DNA of 64,000 nt from FEN-1139 sp964396375 (lineage in GTDB: Bacteria; Myxococcota_A; Polyangia; Polyangiales; Polyangiaceae): contig CAYNEY010000022.1 of the NCBI GenBank assembly GCA_964396375.1, positions 28,953 through 92,952 of the forward strand, in the 5' to 3' direction. Of this stretch, positions 1 to 9,001 are shown piece after piece. Within the stretch, counting starts at the first letter, position 1. The number at the start of each line of letters is the position of its first letter. Under the pieces are notes generated by a model that saw only the letters and a list, made by a program, of their open reading frames with translations, ran no database searches and was not told where the DNA came from. The position numbers were made by a program, and so were the translations under genes.

Positions 1-18
1 GCCTGAGGTCGATTGTCG

Positions 19-714
19 ATGCCGCGTGATGACGATTACTACAAGAACCACTTCGTCAAACTGAGGTTCCCTTGGACCCTGTACCACCGCCCCATCGTGC
101 TTAGGCTCGAGAAGGAGCTTGGGGAGGCGCGGGGCGGTGCTGTTCTGAACGTCGGCTCCGGACCTTTCCTCGAGCTCGATCACCTCGCGCCCTCGGACTG
201 TCGCTTCTCGGTGTGTGACATCGACGCGCGAGCCATCGCGTTTGCGCGGCACCACCATCAGGCACGGCTGGATCGTGCGTTGGTGTGTGAGGAGGGTGGG
301 CCGCTGCCCTTCCCGGATGACCAGTTTGAGCTGGTGGTCGCGATGGACGTGATCGAGCATCTCTCCGAGCCTTCAGCGTGGCTCGCTGAGCTCGCTCGGG
401 TGACCAAGCCCGGAGGTCGACTCTTCCTCACCACACCGAACTATGGCTCGGCTTGGTTGCGTCTGCTCGAGAACACGGCGCTCGAGCTGGTAGCCCGCTG
501 GCAGGGCTTCACGCGCCGAGGTATCCACCCTACCAAGATGAACCGGGCGCGGCTTCGCGCGGTGCTCGAGACAGCTAGGCTCAACGAGCCCGTCATCGAC
601 GAGTTGGCGTTCGGCTGGGTGTTGGCCGCGACCGCCAAGAAGTCCCACGCGGTGGCTGACCCGGCGCCGCGCACCCCTGCCAAGGAGTCTTGCGAGGAGG
701 TTTTGCATGGTTGA
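19..714 (+). CDS. class I SAM-dependent methyltransferase
   Basis: Predicted cytosolic methyltransferase of 231 residues with the Rossmann-like class I fold. Motif I reads VLNVGSGPFLEL around residues 43-54, an acidic residue ending the second strand follows (VCDID), and the segment VVAMDVIEHLSEP is the usual post-motif-II helix of UbiE/Methyltransf_11 enzymes, followed by KPGGRLFLTTPN. An in-frame stop lies at 4-6, so the gene is complete. The ATG at 19 has GAGGT nine bases upstream and is preferred over the in-frame TTG at 13. Its last codons overlap the next reading frame by eight bases. The substrate cannot be read from the sequence; neighbours that make or move lipid-linked sugars suggest modification of a surface glycan or its carrier. 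Confidence 0.85.
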   Translation: MPRDDDYYKNHFVKLRFPWTLYHRPIVLRLEKELGEARGGAVLNVGSGPFLELDHLAPSDCRFSVCDIDARAIAFARHHHQARLDRALVCEEGGPLPFPDDQFELVVAMDVIEHLSEPSAWLAELARVTKPGGRLFLTTPNYGSAWLRLLENTALELVARWQGFTRRGIHPTKMNRARLRAVLETARLNEPVIDELAFGWVLAATAKKSHAVADPAPRTPAKESCEEVLHG

Positions 715-944
715 CACAGACACGCGCCGTCCGGGCTTGGTCATCGTCACGGTGCCCCGAGCCGCTCGCCAACCCGAGCGGTTCACCGAGCGGCTCGGCC
801 AAGTGCGCGATGATTTCGACGTGTTGTTGGTGGGTGAAGGGAGCGAGCTTGCGCATGCTTTGCGGTCCTGAGTTCACCGAGGTGCTCTCGATCCTGCCCG
901 TGCTCCTTTCGCTGCGGCTGGCCAGGCTCCGAGGCAGGTTGTGA
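707..944 (+). pseudogene. short gene split by an apparent +1 frameshift
   Basis: The first frame starts at ATG 707 behind a perfect AGGAGG at 695-700 and runs 54 codons to TGA at 869-871. A second frame, shifted by +1, continues from about 855 to TGA at 942-944, and that stop overlaps the GTG start of the next gene as GTGA. Both ends therefore look translationally coupled to their neighbours, as expected for one gene of about 78 codons interrupted by a single-base change. The joined product would contain VIVTVP, DVLLVGEG and a basic hydrophobic tail (LPVLLSLRLARLRGRL). It resembles the N-terminal part of a sugar transferase only loosely, and I do not recognise a family. It could be a decayed gene, a sequencing error or, less likely, recoding. 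Confidence 0.5.
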
Positions 945-2704
945 CGGGAGCCGGGAGTTCGAGACTCGACTGGCTACGCTCGCAGAAAGCCCTGACCACA
1001 CTGATTCTCATGGCTGCCCTGCTCGCCATCGCGCCGAGCTGGTACTTTCATGTGCGCCGCAGCCTCGACCCCTTCATCTTCAACGATGACGCCCGGATCC
1101 TGATCTGGCCATTCTTTCGCGGCGAGGAACCAGGGCTATTTCCCGACGATCTGTTCTTATCCTACTACACGGCTGGGCTTCCCGAGGGTTTTCGGTTGCT
1201 GTATTCGGCCGTCGCGCGCCTCGGCTGGGTCCGCCACACCAGTATTGTCTTGCCGTACCTCTCGGTGCTCGCGACGCTGGGGTTCGCAGCGGCGACTGCC
1301 TATCGCATGGCTGGGACGCGTGCAGCGCTTCTGGTGGCGGTTTTGATACTCGGGTCCGACGTCTTCATCGATCGCGCGGGCGGCGGGCTCCCCCGCAGCT
1401 TCGCCTTCGTCCTTACCGCAGCCGGGCTGTACGCCATGGTGACAAGAAGGCCGGTTTGGTTGGCCTGCTTGGCGGTGTTGGGGATGGCCTTCTACCCGGT
1501 GACGGCGGCGCTGCTCGGTTTGCTCCTCGCGTTTCTGTTGGTGCTCCCGGAGGCGTACGGTGGTTCGGGTGCGAAGCTGTGGCATCGGCTGCTGCTGCTT
1601 GGCTTGACCCTTCTGGCACTGGTTGCTCTGGCTCGACCCATCCAGTCGCGCCTCGCCGCCTTTGGTCCCCCGATCCGCCCCACCGAGCTCACCAGTTTTG
1701 AAGAAGCAGGGCCGGGTGGGCGCCTCGACCCCGAGCACCACCCGCCGTATCCTGGGTATTTCCCCACCGCGCAGCGTCACGCGCACCGGACCTTGGTGGG
1801 CTATGGGGCGCCGCTCCTCGGCCACTCGCTGGGCTCTCTCGGGTTGTCTCGCGATCGGCAGAGCCAGCTGGTCTGGGTGGTGTTGGGCACATCGCTTGGG
1901 TTGATGCTGATGCGACGCGCCACCCGCGTGGCTTTGGTGCCGCTCGGTGGCCTCTGGTTGGTGTCGGTGTTTGGGCACGCGCTATCCGTGCAGTTCGCGC
2001 CGCAGCTGTTCCTTCCGGAGCGCTACGTCCAATACACGGTTCCGCTCCTCTCCCTGCTCGTGCTCGGGATCGCTTGGGGTGGTGTGGAAAGAAAACCTTC
2101 GCGGTGGACCGAGCCGAGGATCGCCGTCGGGTGCGGGCTCTTGCTGTTTCTGTTCGGCTCTCGAGGAACCTCCTTCGTAGGCGTGGAGGTCGTGATCCCC
2201 GAACCCGAGCGACCGCTCTACGCACACCTGGCTCAGCTACCCAAAAACTCCTTGATCGCGGGGTGGCCAACCGGTCCGGTCGAGAACGTGCCGTACCTCT
2301 CGCGGCGTCGAGTCCTCACTGCCCATCAGCTCCAGATGCCCTTCCACGCTCTCTTCACCGAGACGGTGCGGGACCGCGTCCGTGCCGTGATCGCTGCGGA
2401 GTTGGCACCCGGTCCCGAGCCTGCCTGTCGGCTCTTGACACACTTTGGCGTGACTCACTTCTTGGTCGACCTCGCACCGGCAGCCCAGGTGCGGAGCTAC
2501 TATCGGCCTTTCAATGCCGAGATCACTCGGCATCTGGCAGCGCGCGGCGACAAGCCCAGCTTTCTGGTCGAGCTTGCGCGAACCACGCCTTCTCTTCCAC
2601 GCTTCGGAGAGCATGTGGTGGTCGATCGCCCTCGCGTCCTCTCTCACTGTGGTGAAACGGGCACCACCCCGACCAATCCGGCCGACCTCGCACCACCCCG
2701 CTAG
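941..2704 (+). CDS. polytopic membrane protein, GT-C glycosyltransferase-like
   Basis: Integral membrane protein of 587 residues with roughly ten hydrophobic segments between residues 20 and 400, then a hydrophilic C-terminal domain of about 180 residues. This is the layout of GT-C superfamily enzymes that use polyprenyl-phosphate sugars. An acidic pair in the first outside loop (FNDDARI, about residues 47-53) is consistent with the catalytic Asp motif of such enzymes. The GTG start overlaps the preceding stop by four bases, with GAGGCAGG just upstream. The C-terminal part (AGWPTGPVENVPYLSRRRVL) resembles the soluble domain of uncharacterised membrane proteins of this type. The specific sugar and acceptor are unknown. 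Confidence 0.65.
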   Translation: MTGAGSSRLDWLRSQKALTTLILMAALLAIAPSWYFHVRRSLDPFIFNDDARILIWPFFRGEEPGLFPDDLFLSYYTAGLPEGFRLLYSAVARLGWVRHTSIVLPYLSVLATLGFAAATAYRMAGTRAALLVAVLILGSDVFIDRAGGGLPRSFAFVLTAAGLYAMVTRRPVWLACLAVLGMAFYPVTAALLGLLLAFLLVLPEAYGGSGAKLWHRLLLLGLTLLALVALARPIQSRLAAFGPPIRPTELTSFEEAGPGGRLDPEHHPPYPGYFPTAQRHAHRTLVGYGAPLLGHSLGSLGLSRDRQSQLVWVVLGTSLGLMLMRRATRVALVPLGGLWLVSVFGHALSVQFAPQLFLPERYVQYTVPLLSLLVLGIAWGGVERKPSRWTEPRIAVGCGLLLFLFGSRGTSFVGVEVVIPEPERPLYAHLAQLPKNSLIAGWPTGPVENVPYLSRRRVLTAHQLQMPFHALFTETVRDRVRAVIAAELAPGPEPACRLLTHFGVTHFLVDLAPAAQVRSYYRPFNAEITRHLAARGDKPSFLVELARTTPSLPRFGEHVVVDRPRVLSHCGETGTTPTNPADLAPPR

Positions 2705-2816
2705 AGGTCCCGGTCCTTGCCTCCCAAGACCGGGAGAGGCTTGCGGAGCAGACAGCTACGAGGTAGACGCCGGAGCGGTGGCCGGGCTTTCCTTCGGCCC
2801 CACGCCGAGTCCCGCT

Positions 2817-3641
2817 ATGTCCCACGAAGTGTCCCTCCCTGATTTCGAGAAGTACTTCCCGTACACGCCTGCCGCGTTGTGCATCAAGGAGTGCGCACGG
2901 CTGAAGGTGCTTCGCTCGTACCCCTGCCCTGGTCCCGTCTTGGATGTAGGGTGCGGAGATGGGCTCTTCGCCAAGGTCGCCTTCGACGACGTGGAGATCT
3001 GGGGGATCGACATCGATGCGAAGGAGGGGCGTTGGGCCTCGGCAAGTCGCGCCTACGCGCAGGTGATCCTGGGAGATGTCACCGCCGCTCGCCTCCCGAG
3101 CGAGTTCTTCCGAACCTGTGTCGCCAATTGCTCGCTCGAGCATGTCCCGCGCATCGACCTCGCTCTGCAGAATATCCGAGCGTCGCTGGTGCCCGGTGGT
3201 CGCATCTACGCCTTCGTGCCCAATCGTGATTGGACCCAGGCACTGCTCTCCAGTCGTCTGCTCACCGCTCTAGGTCTATCCGGTCTGGCGGAGACGCTGC
3301 GTGATTCGGTGGACCATGTGTTCAAGCACCACCACCTCCATGACGAGGCCGGTTGGCGCCGTCTGTTCGAGGAAGCAGATCTCTCCGTGGTGGCTGTGGA
3401 ACCCGTGTTGTCGCCTGCCACCACGGTGGCCTTCGAGCTGTGCCTCGTCCCGTCGTTGCTCGGATGGCTGAACAAACGGCTGACCACGCGCTGGACCAAC
3501 TTCCCGCCGCTCCGCAAGAAGTCAGCCATCCTGGTGCACGCCTGGATCCGCGCCCTGCTCACCCAGAAGTGTCCCGGACCCACAGCGGAGTATCTGGTGA
3601 TCGCCGAGCGTTCGGTTGGCGCCGCCAAGCCCGCCGGTTGA
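2817..3641 (+). CDS. class I SAM-dependent methyltransferase
   Basis: Predicted methyltransferase of 274 residues. Motif I is VLDVGCGDGLFAKV (about residues 41-54), followed by IWGIDIDAKE (acidic ribose-binding position), GDVTAARLP and ANCSLEHVP, then VPGGRIYAFVPN. This is the Methyltransf_11/25 pattern. The ATG at 2817 lacks a clear ribosome-binding site. An in-frame GTG at 2778 is a possible alternative that would add 13 residues of low complexity. The gene ends one base before the stop of the convergent membrane protein gene, so no terminator fits between them. It belongs with the sugar-transfer genes around it; the substrate is not identifiable. Confidence 0.82.
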   Translation: MSHEVSLPDFEKYFPYTPAALCIKECARLKVLRSYPCPGPVLDVGCGDGLFAKVAFDDVEIWGIDIDAKEGRWASASRAYAQVILGDVTAARLPSEFFRTCVANCSLEHVPRIDLALQNIRASLVPGGRIYAFVPNRDWTQALLSSRLLTALGLSGLAETLRDSVDHVFKHHHLHDEAGWRRLFEEADLSVVAVEPVLSPATTVAFELCLVPSLLGWLNKRLTTRWTNFPPLRKKSAILVHAWIRALLTQKCPGPTAEYLVIAERSVGAAKPAG

Positions 3642-3642
3642 T

Positions 3643-6021
3643 TCAACTCTTCTTGCGAAGGAAGAGGTGGTAGGCGCCCACCCGCCCGCGCTTCGGTCGC
3701 TCGGCAACCCGCGAGAAGTGAGCTCCGATCACCGAGCTGAGGTCACATTTCGGATCGGCCCCCACCATGTCGACTTCCTCGAGCCAGGCACGTCCCTGCT
3801 CACGGTCAGTGGTTGTTCGGAGTGCAGGGAACTCCGAGCGGCTTTTCGGTCCATAGCCCGGGAGCGCCAGTTGTAGGACTTGGTGCAGGCTCGCCCGATA
3901 GCGTGAAGCGCACGAAAACAGCAGCACTTGGTGGTTGAAGCTGGCGTCGCGCAAACGCTCGGGCACCTCGACCACCGCCACATTGTCGAAGTTCTGGCGG
4001 CGACCCGCGCGGTTGTGCACATAGTCGAAGAACATGAAGTCCCCCGCGAGCGTGTCCATGCCCAGCGACTTGACGGTGCTGAAGTAGATGTGGGTGACGC
4101 CGAGCTCGCCGAGCATGCGGTGGACACCGAGCGGGTCCTTCATCCGACCATAGTCGATTCCATACTGCCAAAATGCGGTATCCTGCACGCTTTCTCGTCC
4201 TGTGCCGAGGTGGGACTGCTGCTCGTGGAACAAGATCCGAGCGTTCTCCGGCAGGCTCTTGCCGATTTGGGTCATCTTGGGTTCGATGGTGAAACGCTCG
4301 GCGTATTTCTTCTGGTGCCCCATACCCAGAGTATCCACCACCTTTTTCACGGCCGATCCCGCCATGGCGTGGGTGGGCAAGAAGTACAAGTCGGCTGCCA
4401 CCGCTAGCTGCAGGACCACCAGCACGAGCAGAGCGCGCCGGGGCCACGCTCGGAGCTGGCGGATGACCAGCACCAGGATGGCGGCGGTGGCCGCGGCGAG
4501 GAGCGGCAGGATCGCTTGCAGGTACCGATCCTGATGGTGCACCCAGAACCAAGTGAAGATGGCGCCATGCAGTCCGAGCACCAGATACCAGATCCGCCTT
4601 GTACCCTTGAGCAAGAAGAGGAATGGCACGAAGAGCGTGAAGAGGGACCCGAAGACCGGTCGATCACCATGGAACTTCTTCCAGTCATTGGGGATGAAGG
4701 AGAAATCGACGGTGGCGAGCAGGCTTCGGAGGACTCCATCCCAGGTTCGGGGTGGCTGCCACATCTGAAGATCGCTGTATTCGTGCTCGAATTTGTATGA
4801 CGACCACGCCGACCAGGGGCGGGAGGGGAACAGGTCGCCGAACTGTGGATAGAGCGGGTTGCCGTGCCATACCCAATTGCGCAGCCAGTACGGGGCGGTG
4901 AGCGCGAGCCCCAGAAAGGCGGTGGTCGCGCAGGTGAGCCAGAGGCTCCGCATGCTCTCCGGACCCCGTTTACCAAGCGCACGTACTGCCAAGAAGCCGA
5001 AGCGCCCGAGCATCACGGCGAACGGGATCGGGGCGAGCATGATGGCGGTCGTTTCTTTGACCAGACATGCTCCAGCAATCGACGTGATCAGAAGCCAGCA
5101 CCAACGGCGATCGAGCCGCGGAAATGCGCGGATCAGCGTGAGCACGACCGCTGGCGCGAAGATGGCGCCGAAGTGGTCCGCCCCTGCCGACAAGGTGCTG
5201 TCGTAGACCAGGATGCCTGGAAACAGGAAGCGCGCCACCCAAACCAAGCGAGGATCCGCCCTTGGAATCAGTCGGCGCACCACCGCTGGGATCCCAAAAA
5301 AGGTGGTCAGCGCGAACAGGAAGTACTCGATGTGCGCGCACAGCACCATGCGATGAAACAGGGTGCCGAAGGGCAGCAAGAAGGCCCACCCATAGGCGAA
5401 GGTGGTGAAATGCGGCCGGGTCGAGAATACCCACCCTTCATCCATGCGACGCACGCCACCGTGGGCTACGTAGTCCTCGGCCAGCGCCATGTGCTTCCAG
5501 CGCGAATCGAACTGCACGTTGTAGGGGGTCAGGATCAGAAAGTAGATCAGGCCGAGGATCCCGAGCCCGAACAGGATGGCCAGCAGATGGCGGGGCGAGA
5601 GCCGTGGTGATGAAGCCAGCAGGCGCCGGGCGCGACGCACCAGATCGCGGGCCGCAGTGACGTTGGTGGCGATGCAGACCAGCGGCAAGACCACGAACAA
5701 GGTGGTGCTCCAAAGGCCAAGCAGCCCGAGCACGAACATGAGCATCTCAACCGCGAAGACTCCCACTGCGAGCGCAAGCGCGACACGTTCGTGGGTTCCG
5801 AGGTACGCTCCCACTACCCAGCGGACGATGCGGTCCCCCACACACAAGCAGGCGAGGGTGAAGGCTGCGGCGAGACCAAGCAGCGGGAGATACTGCCAGA
5901 GCATCCATTCAGAGAGTGGGTAGTGCGGCTGGTTGAAAAAGAGGAGGGTCAGACCGCCGACAACGGCGAACGAGACACCCACCACGCTCCGCAGGCGCGA
6001 ACCATGACCGAAGGACGACAT
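3643..6021 (-). CDS. polytopic membrane protein, GT-C/PMT-like glycosyltransferase
   Basis: Large membrane protein of about 792 residues with about a dozen hydrophobic helices in the first 580 residues and a soluble C-terminal domain. The segment WVWHGNPLYPQFGDLFP is the GNPxYP-type loop common in Dol-P-Man-type GT-C glycosyltransferases. FDSRWKH in the first large periplasmic loop supplies a candidate catalytic Asp. The ATG at 6021 has AAGG six bases upstream; an in-frame GTG lies two codons earlier. It is convergent with the methyltransferase gene and upstream of the family 2 glycosyltransferases that probably make its lipid-linked donor. Function as a sugar transferase to a lipid or surface polymer is inferred. 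Confidence 0.65.
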   Translation of the reverse strand: MSSFGHGSRLRSVVGVSFAVVGGLTLLFFNQPHYPLSEWMLWQYLPLLGLAAAFTLACLCVGDRIVRWVVGAYLGTHERVALALAVGVFAVEMLMFVLGLLGLWSTTLFVVLPLVCIATNVTAARDLVRRARRLLASSPRLSPRHLLAILFGLGILGLIYFLILTPYNVQFDSRWKHMALAEDYVAHGGVRRMDEGWVFSTRPHFTTFAYGWAFLLPFGTLFHRMVLCAHIEYFLFALTTFFGIPAVVRRLIPRADPRLVWVARFLFPGILVYDSTLSAGADHFGAIFAPAVVLTLIRAFPRLDRRWCWLLITSIAGACLVKETTAIMLAPIPFAVMLGRFGFLAVRALGKRGPESMRSLWLTCATTAFLGLALTAPYWLRNWVWHGNPLYPQFGDLFPSRPWSAWSSYKFEHEYSDLQMWQPPRTWDGVLRSLLATVDFSFIPNDWKKFHGDRPVFGSLFTLFVPFLFLLKGTRRIWYLVLGLHGAIFTWFWVHHQDRYLQAILPLLAAATAAILVLVIRQLRAWPRRALLVLVVLQLAVAADLYFLPTHAMAGSAVKKVVDTLGMGHQKKYAERFTIEPKMTQIGKSLPENARILFHEQQSHLGTGRESVQDTAFWQYGIDYGRMKDPLGVHRMLGELGVTHIYFSTVKSLGMDTLAGDFMFFDYVHNRAGRRQNFDNVAVVEVPERLRDASFNHQVLLFSCASRYRASLHQVLQLALPGYGPKSRSEFPALRTTTDREQGRAWLEEVDMVGADPKCDLSSVIGAHFSRVAERPKRGRVGAYHLFLRKKS

Positions 6022-6145
6022 CGACACCCTTGATACCGATTTCTGGTCGCGCTGGCAAAAGCCAACGTCTTCCCTTGCTCACCGGCTGCGATTTGGCGCT
6101 CCGCGCCGCAGCCCATCCAGCCCAACTGGTCCCAGAAATCCCCGC

Positions 6146-7168
6146 TCAGACCCGATCCTTGGAGCATTCTTGGCCGTTTCGGACCACTGTGCGGATGAAG
6201 TAGGGCCGGCGATCCTGCGCTTCGTGGTAGGTGCGGGAGAGCACATCCGCCATGAGGCCAAACGACAGCAGCTGCACGCCGACCATGATGAGTAGGATCC
6301 CGAGCAGCAAAAGCGGGCGATCGGCGAGCGCGTGCCCGAAGACCAGCTTATCGACCGCAAGAAACATGCTGATTCCTCCGCCAAGGAAGAGGAGCGACAG
6401 GCCAAGTAGCCCGAAGACCTGCATGGGACGAGTCAGGTACTGCTGGATGAAACGCACGGTGATCAGGTCCAGCACCACCCGGGTCGTCCGTCCGATCCCA
6501 TACTTGGAACGCCCGAAGCGCCGCGGGCGGTGGTTCACAGCCATCTCGTCGATCCGTGCTCCAACGAACGCGGCCACCGCCGGGATGAAGCGGTGCATCT
6601 CACCATAGAGCCGCAGCTCCTTCGCCAAATCAGCCCGAAGAACCTTCAGCGTGCAGCCGTAGTCGTGGAGCTTGACCTGGGTGGTCACACTGATGATGAA
6701 ATTTGCGATCATCGAGGGGAGCCGGCGGTTCAAGAAGGCGTCCTTACGGTCCTTGCGCCAGCCCGCCACCATGTCGAATCCCTGCTCGAGGCGGGCGAGC
6801 AGCCGCGGGATATCCGCGGGGTCGTTCTGGAGATCGGCATCCATCATGGCAATGGTCCGTCCCCGCGCCAGATCGAGGCCGGCCTGCATCGCCGGTGTCT
6901 GGCCGAAGTTGCGACGGAAGCGCACCACCGTCACCGAGGGATCGGCCTTGGCTGCGGCCTCGAGCAACGTGAAGGTTTGATCGGTGGAGCCATCATCGAC
7001 CAACACCAGTTCGTAGCTGAGCCCGGTTGGTGACAGTGCCCCATGCACCTCGCGGATCAGGTGCTCGACGCACTCCTGTTCATTGTAGACCGGAATCACC
7101 ACCGACAGGTCGAGCAGCGAGGCTGGCCGAGGGAGATCCATCGAGGCGGAGGCAGCGGTGTCGGGCAT
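6146..7168 (-). CDS. polyprenol-phosphate glycosyltransferase, family 2 (DPM1/GtrB/ArnC type)
   Basis: Membrane-associated family 2 glycosyltransferase of 340 residues expected to transfer a sugar from a nucleotide sugar to polyprenyl phosphate. The N-terminal GT-A domain shows SVVIPVYNEQE, VDDGSTDQT and a DAD metal-binding motif in MMDADLQNDP. Two C-terminal hydrophobic hairpin helices (about residues 240-265 and 280-305, including LLGLSLLFLGG and LLLLGILLIMVGVQLL) match the ArnC/GtrB layout. The ATG at 7168 fits the family N-terminus; the frame stays open upstream but that part looks non-coding. It follows the methyltransferase gene by 14 bases on the same strand and is probably co-transcribed with it. 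Confidence 0.88.
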   Translation of the reverse strand: MPDTAASASMDLPRPASLLDLSVVIPVYNEQECVEHLIREVHGALSPTGLSYELVLVDDGSTDQTFTLLEAAAKADPSVTVVRFRRNFGQTPAMQAGLDLARGRTIAMMDADLQNDPADIPRLLARLEQGFDMVAGWRKDRKDAFLNRRLPSMIANFIISVTTQVKLHDYGCTLKVLRADLAKELRLYGEMHRFIPAVAAFVGARIDEMAVNHRPRRFGRSKYGIGRTTRVVLDLITVRFIQQYLTRPMQVFGLLGLSLLFLGGGISMFLAVDKLVFGHALADRPLLLLGILLIMVGVQLLSFGLMADVLSRTYHEAQDRRPYFIRTVVRNGQECSKDRV

Positions 7169-7182
7169 GATCAGAGCCCCCC

Positions 7183-7845
7183 TTACCCCGACTTCGAGTC
7201 GACCACCAGGGTTCTCGATGTGCCGGTGCTCCCGGCGGGTTCTGCTGGCCGACACAGCGCGATCAGCCAAGGGAGCGGTCGGCGCAGGGCCTGTACGGTC
7301 AAGCCAGCTCGAAGCAGTCGCCGGAGTGTGGTTGGACCGAAGTGCTGGATATGACCCGGGGTGTTCCCGAGCGTGTCGAGGTAGGCTCCTCGACACAGGT
7401 TCAGGATTCGGAACCAGGGCTCGTTCGGGGTGCTGACCAGCACCGCGTGGCGCGCCACCCGGGCGAGTTCGAGGAGGGCAGCTTCGGGGTGCTCGAGGTG
7501 TTCGAGCACCTCGGAGCAGACCACCAAGTCAAATTCACGATCCGGGTAGGGGAGCGCGTAGATGCTGGCCACTCGAGCCTGGATCGATGGTGGGAGGTCG
7601 TGCCGCAGCCGGGCCAGTGAGAGATCACAGATCTCGAAGCGCGCGAACGGTCCACACCGACCAGCGAGCTCATAAGCCAGGTGTCCCTCGCCGCACCCCA
7701 CTTCCAGCACCGAATCCCGAGGGGTCACGCGCTCGACCAGATCCTCCATCACCTGCAGGAAATGGCCCATCAAAAGGCGCGCGATGGGGTTCTTGGTTCG
7801 ATACTTGTCATACAGATTGCCAGGGGGAAGAGAAAGCTCGGTCAC
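7183..7845 (-). CDS. class I SAM-dependent methyltransferase
   Basis: Methyltransferase of 220 residues with motif I VLEVGCGEGHLAYEL (about residues 45-59), CDLSLARL at the ribose-binding strand, and LVVCSEVLEHLEHPEAAL, which is diagnostic of the Methyltransf_11 group. It starts with GTG, and the start overlaps the stop of the upstream glycosyltransferase gene as GTGA, with GGGGTGAG as ribosome-binding site. Position between two polyprenol-phosphate-type sugar transferases suggests methylation of a sugar or lipid intermediate; this is inferred from context only. Confidence 0.85.
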   Translation of the reverse strand: MTELSLPPGNLYDKYRTKNPIARLLMGHFLQVMEDLVERVTPRDSVLEVGCGEGHLAYELAGRCGPFARFEICDLSLARLRHDLPPSIQARVASIYALPYPDREFDLVVCSEVLEHLEHPEAALLELARVARHAVLVSTPNEPWFRILNLCRGAYLDTLGNTPGHIQHFGPTTLRRLLRAGLTVQALRRPLPWLIALCRPAEPAGSTGTSRTLVVDSKSG

Positions 7846-8885
7846 GGCTCACCCCGTTCTGTGGGTTCGGAGGCCTTGGTGACGCCGATACCCGACCAGC
7901 TTCGTGCTCCCGTCCGTTCGAGCTCGAGATGGGCATGACTCGACTGCGCAAGTGACATGTCGAGCACGCGGAGCCGCAGATCCTCGAGCAGGCGTCGATT
8001 GGTTGCGAGCAGCTCCGCGAGCAGGGTTGCCGCGAACAAGACCACCGCCACCACCACGGCCGTGCAACCCACCACCAGCGATTGGGTGTGGCCGCTTACA
8101 TCGGGAGCGCGAACGAAGAAGTAGAGGAAGCGCAACGAGAGGGTGAGACCAAACAAGAACAAACCCAGGGCCACCACGCCGATTAGCCGGATCGGCTGGT
8201 ACATGATGAGCGCGCGCAGGATTACCAAGCCTCCACGTCGCAGATACTCGAAGGTCGACCCGAAGAGTCGCGAGCGGCGCGTGGTAGGGTTGGTGCGGAT
8301 GGGTACGCTCTCCACCCGGATGCCGAGCATACCGGCCTGGATGACGGTCTCGAGCGTGTAGGTGAAGCGACTGTGGACGAAGAACGACAGCGCCGCTGCT
8401 CGTGTCATGGCGCGAAAGCCGCTCGGCGAGTCACGGACCGTGGTTCCCGAGAAGAAGCGCACGCTGGCGGAACCGAGCCGCTGAAGCCAGCGCTTTGGCC
8501 AAGAAAACTCGCTGTGTTCGGCTACGTTCCGGTCACCGATCACCAGATCGGAGCGCCCTGCGAGGATGGGGTCGAGCAGGGCGGCGATGTCCGGTCCGCG
8601 GTACTGGTTGTCGGCGTCGGTGGTGACAATCACGTCCGCGTGAAGGGCGAGACACGCATCGAGACCGGTCATGAAGGCTGCGGCCAGACCCCGGCGTGAG
8701 CGATGGCGCACGATGTGATGCACCCCGGCTGCGCGTGCGACCTCACGTGTGTCATCCTCGCTGCCATCGTCGACGATCAGCACCTCGATGGTGTCGACAC
8801 CCTCGAGCACCCGGGGCAGCTCCGCCACCGTACGCCCGAGGTTTTTTCCCTCGTTGAGGCAGGGGATCTGGATGAGCAGCTTCAC
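7842..8885 (-). CDS. family 2 glycosyltransferase with C-terminal membrane helices
   Basis: Protein of 347 residues starting with GTG. The GT-A domain shows IQIPCLNEGKNL, VDDGSEDDT and TTDADNQY, the donor and metal motifs of dolichol-phosphate mannose synthase-like enzymes. Two hydrophobic helices (about residues 228-255 and 272-300) anchor the C-terminus. The final 45 residues contain LLAELLATNRRLLEDLRLRVLDM, a feature of GtrB-like proteins of surface-glycan loci. It is the first gene of a run of three on this strand, divergent from the small gene to the right. The sugar donor is unknown. Confidence 0.87.
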   Translation of the reverse strand: MKLLIQIPCLNEGKNLGRTVAELPRVLEGVDTIEVLIVDDGSEDDTREVARAAGVHHIVRHRSRRGLAAAFMTGLDACLALHADVIVTTDADNQYRGPDIAALLDPILAGRSDLVIGDRNVAEHSEFSWPKRWLQRLGSASVRFFSGTTVRDSPSGFRAMTRAAALSFFVHSRFTYTLETVIQAGMLGIRVESVPIRTNPTTRRSRLFGSTFEYLRRGGLVILRALIMYQPIRLIGVVALGLFLFGLTLSLRFLYFFVRAPDVSGHTQSLVVGCTAVVVAVVLFAATLLAELLATNRRLLEDLRLRVLDMSLAQSSHAHLELERTGARSWSGIGVTKASEPTERGEP

Positions 8886-9001
8886 GGTCCGGCAGCATCC
8901 CTCGGCCGATCAGCGGCCGTCCACACCAGAGGAGAGGCCAGCGGGCCGAATGTCATGTTTCTCCTCAAGATGCTCCGGCCGCAACCGTTCACCCGGATCG
9001 T

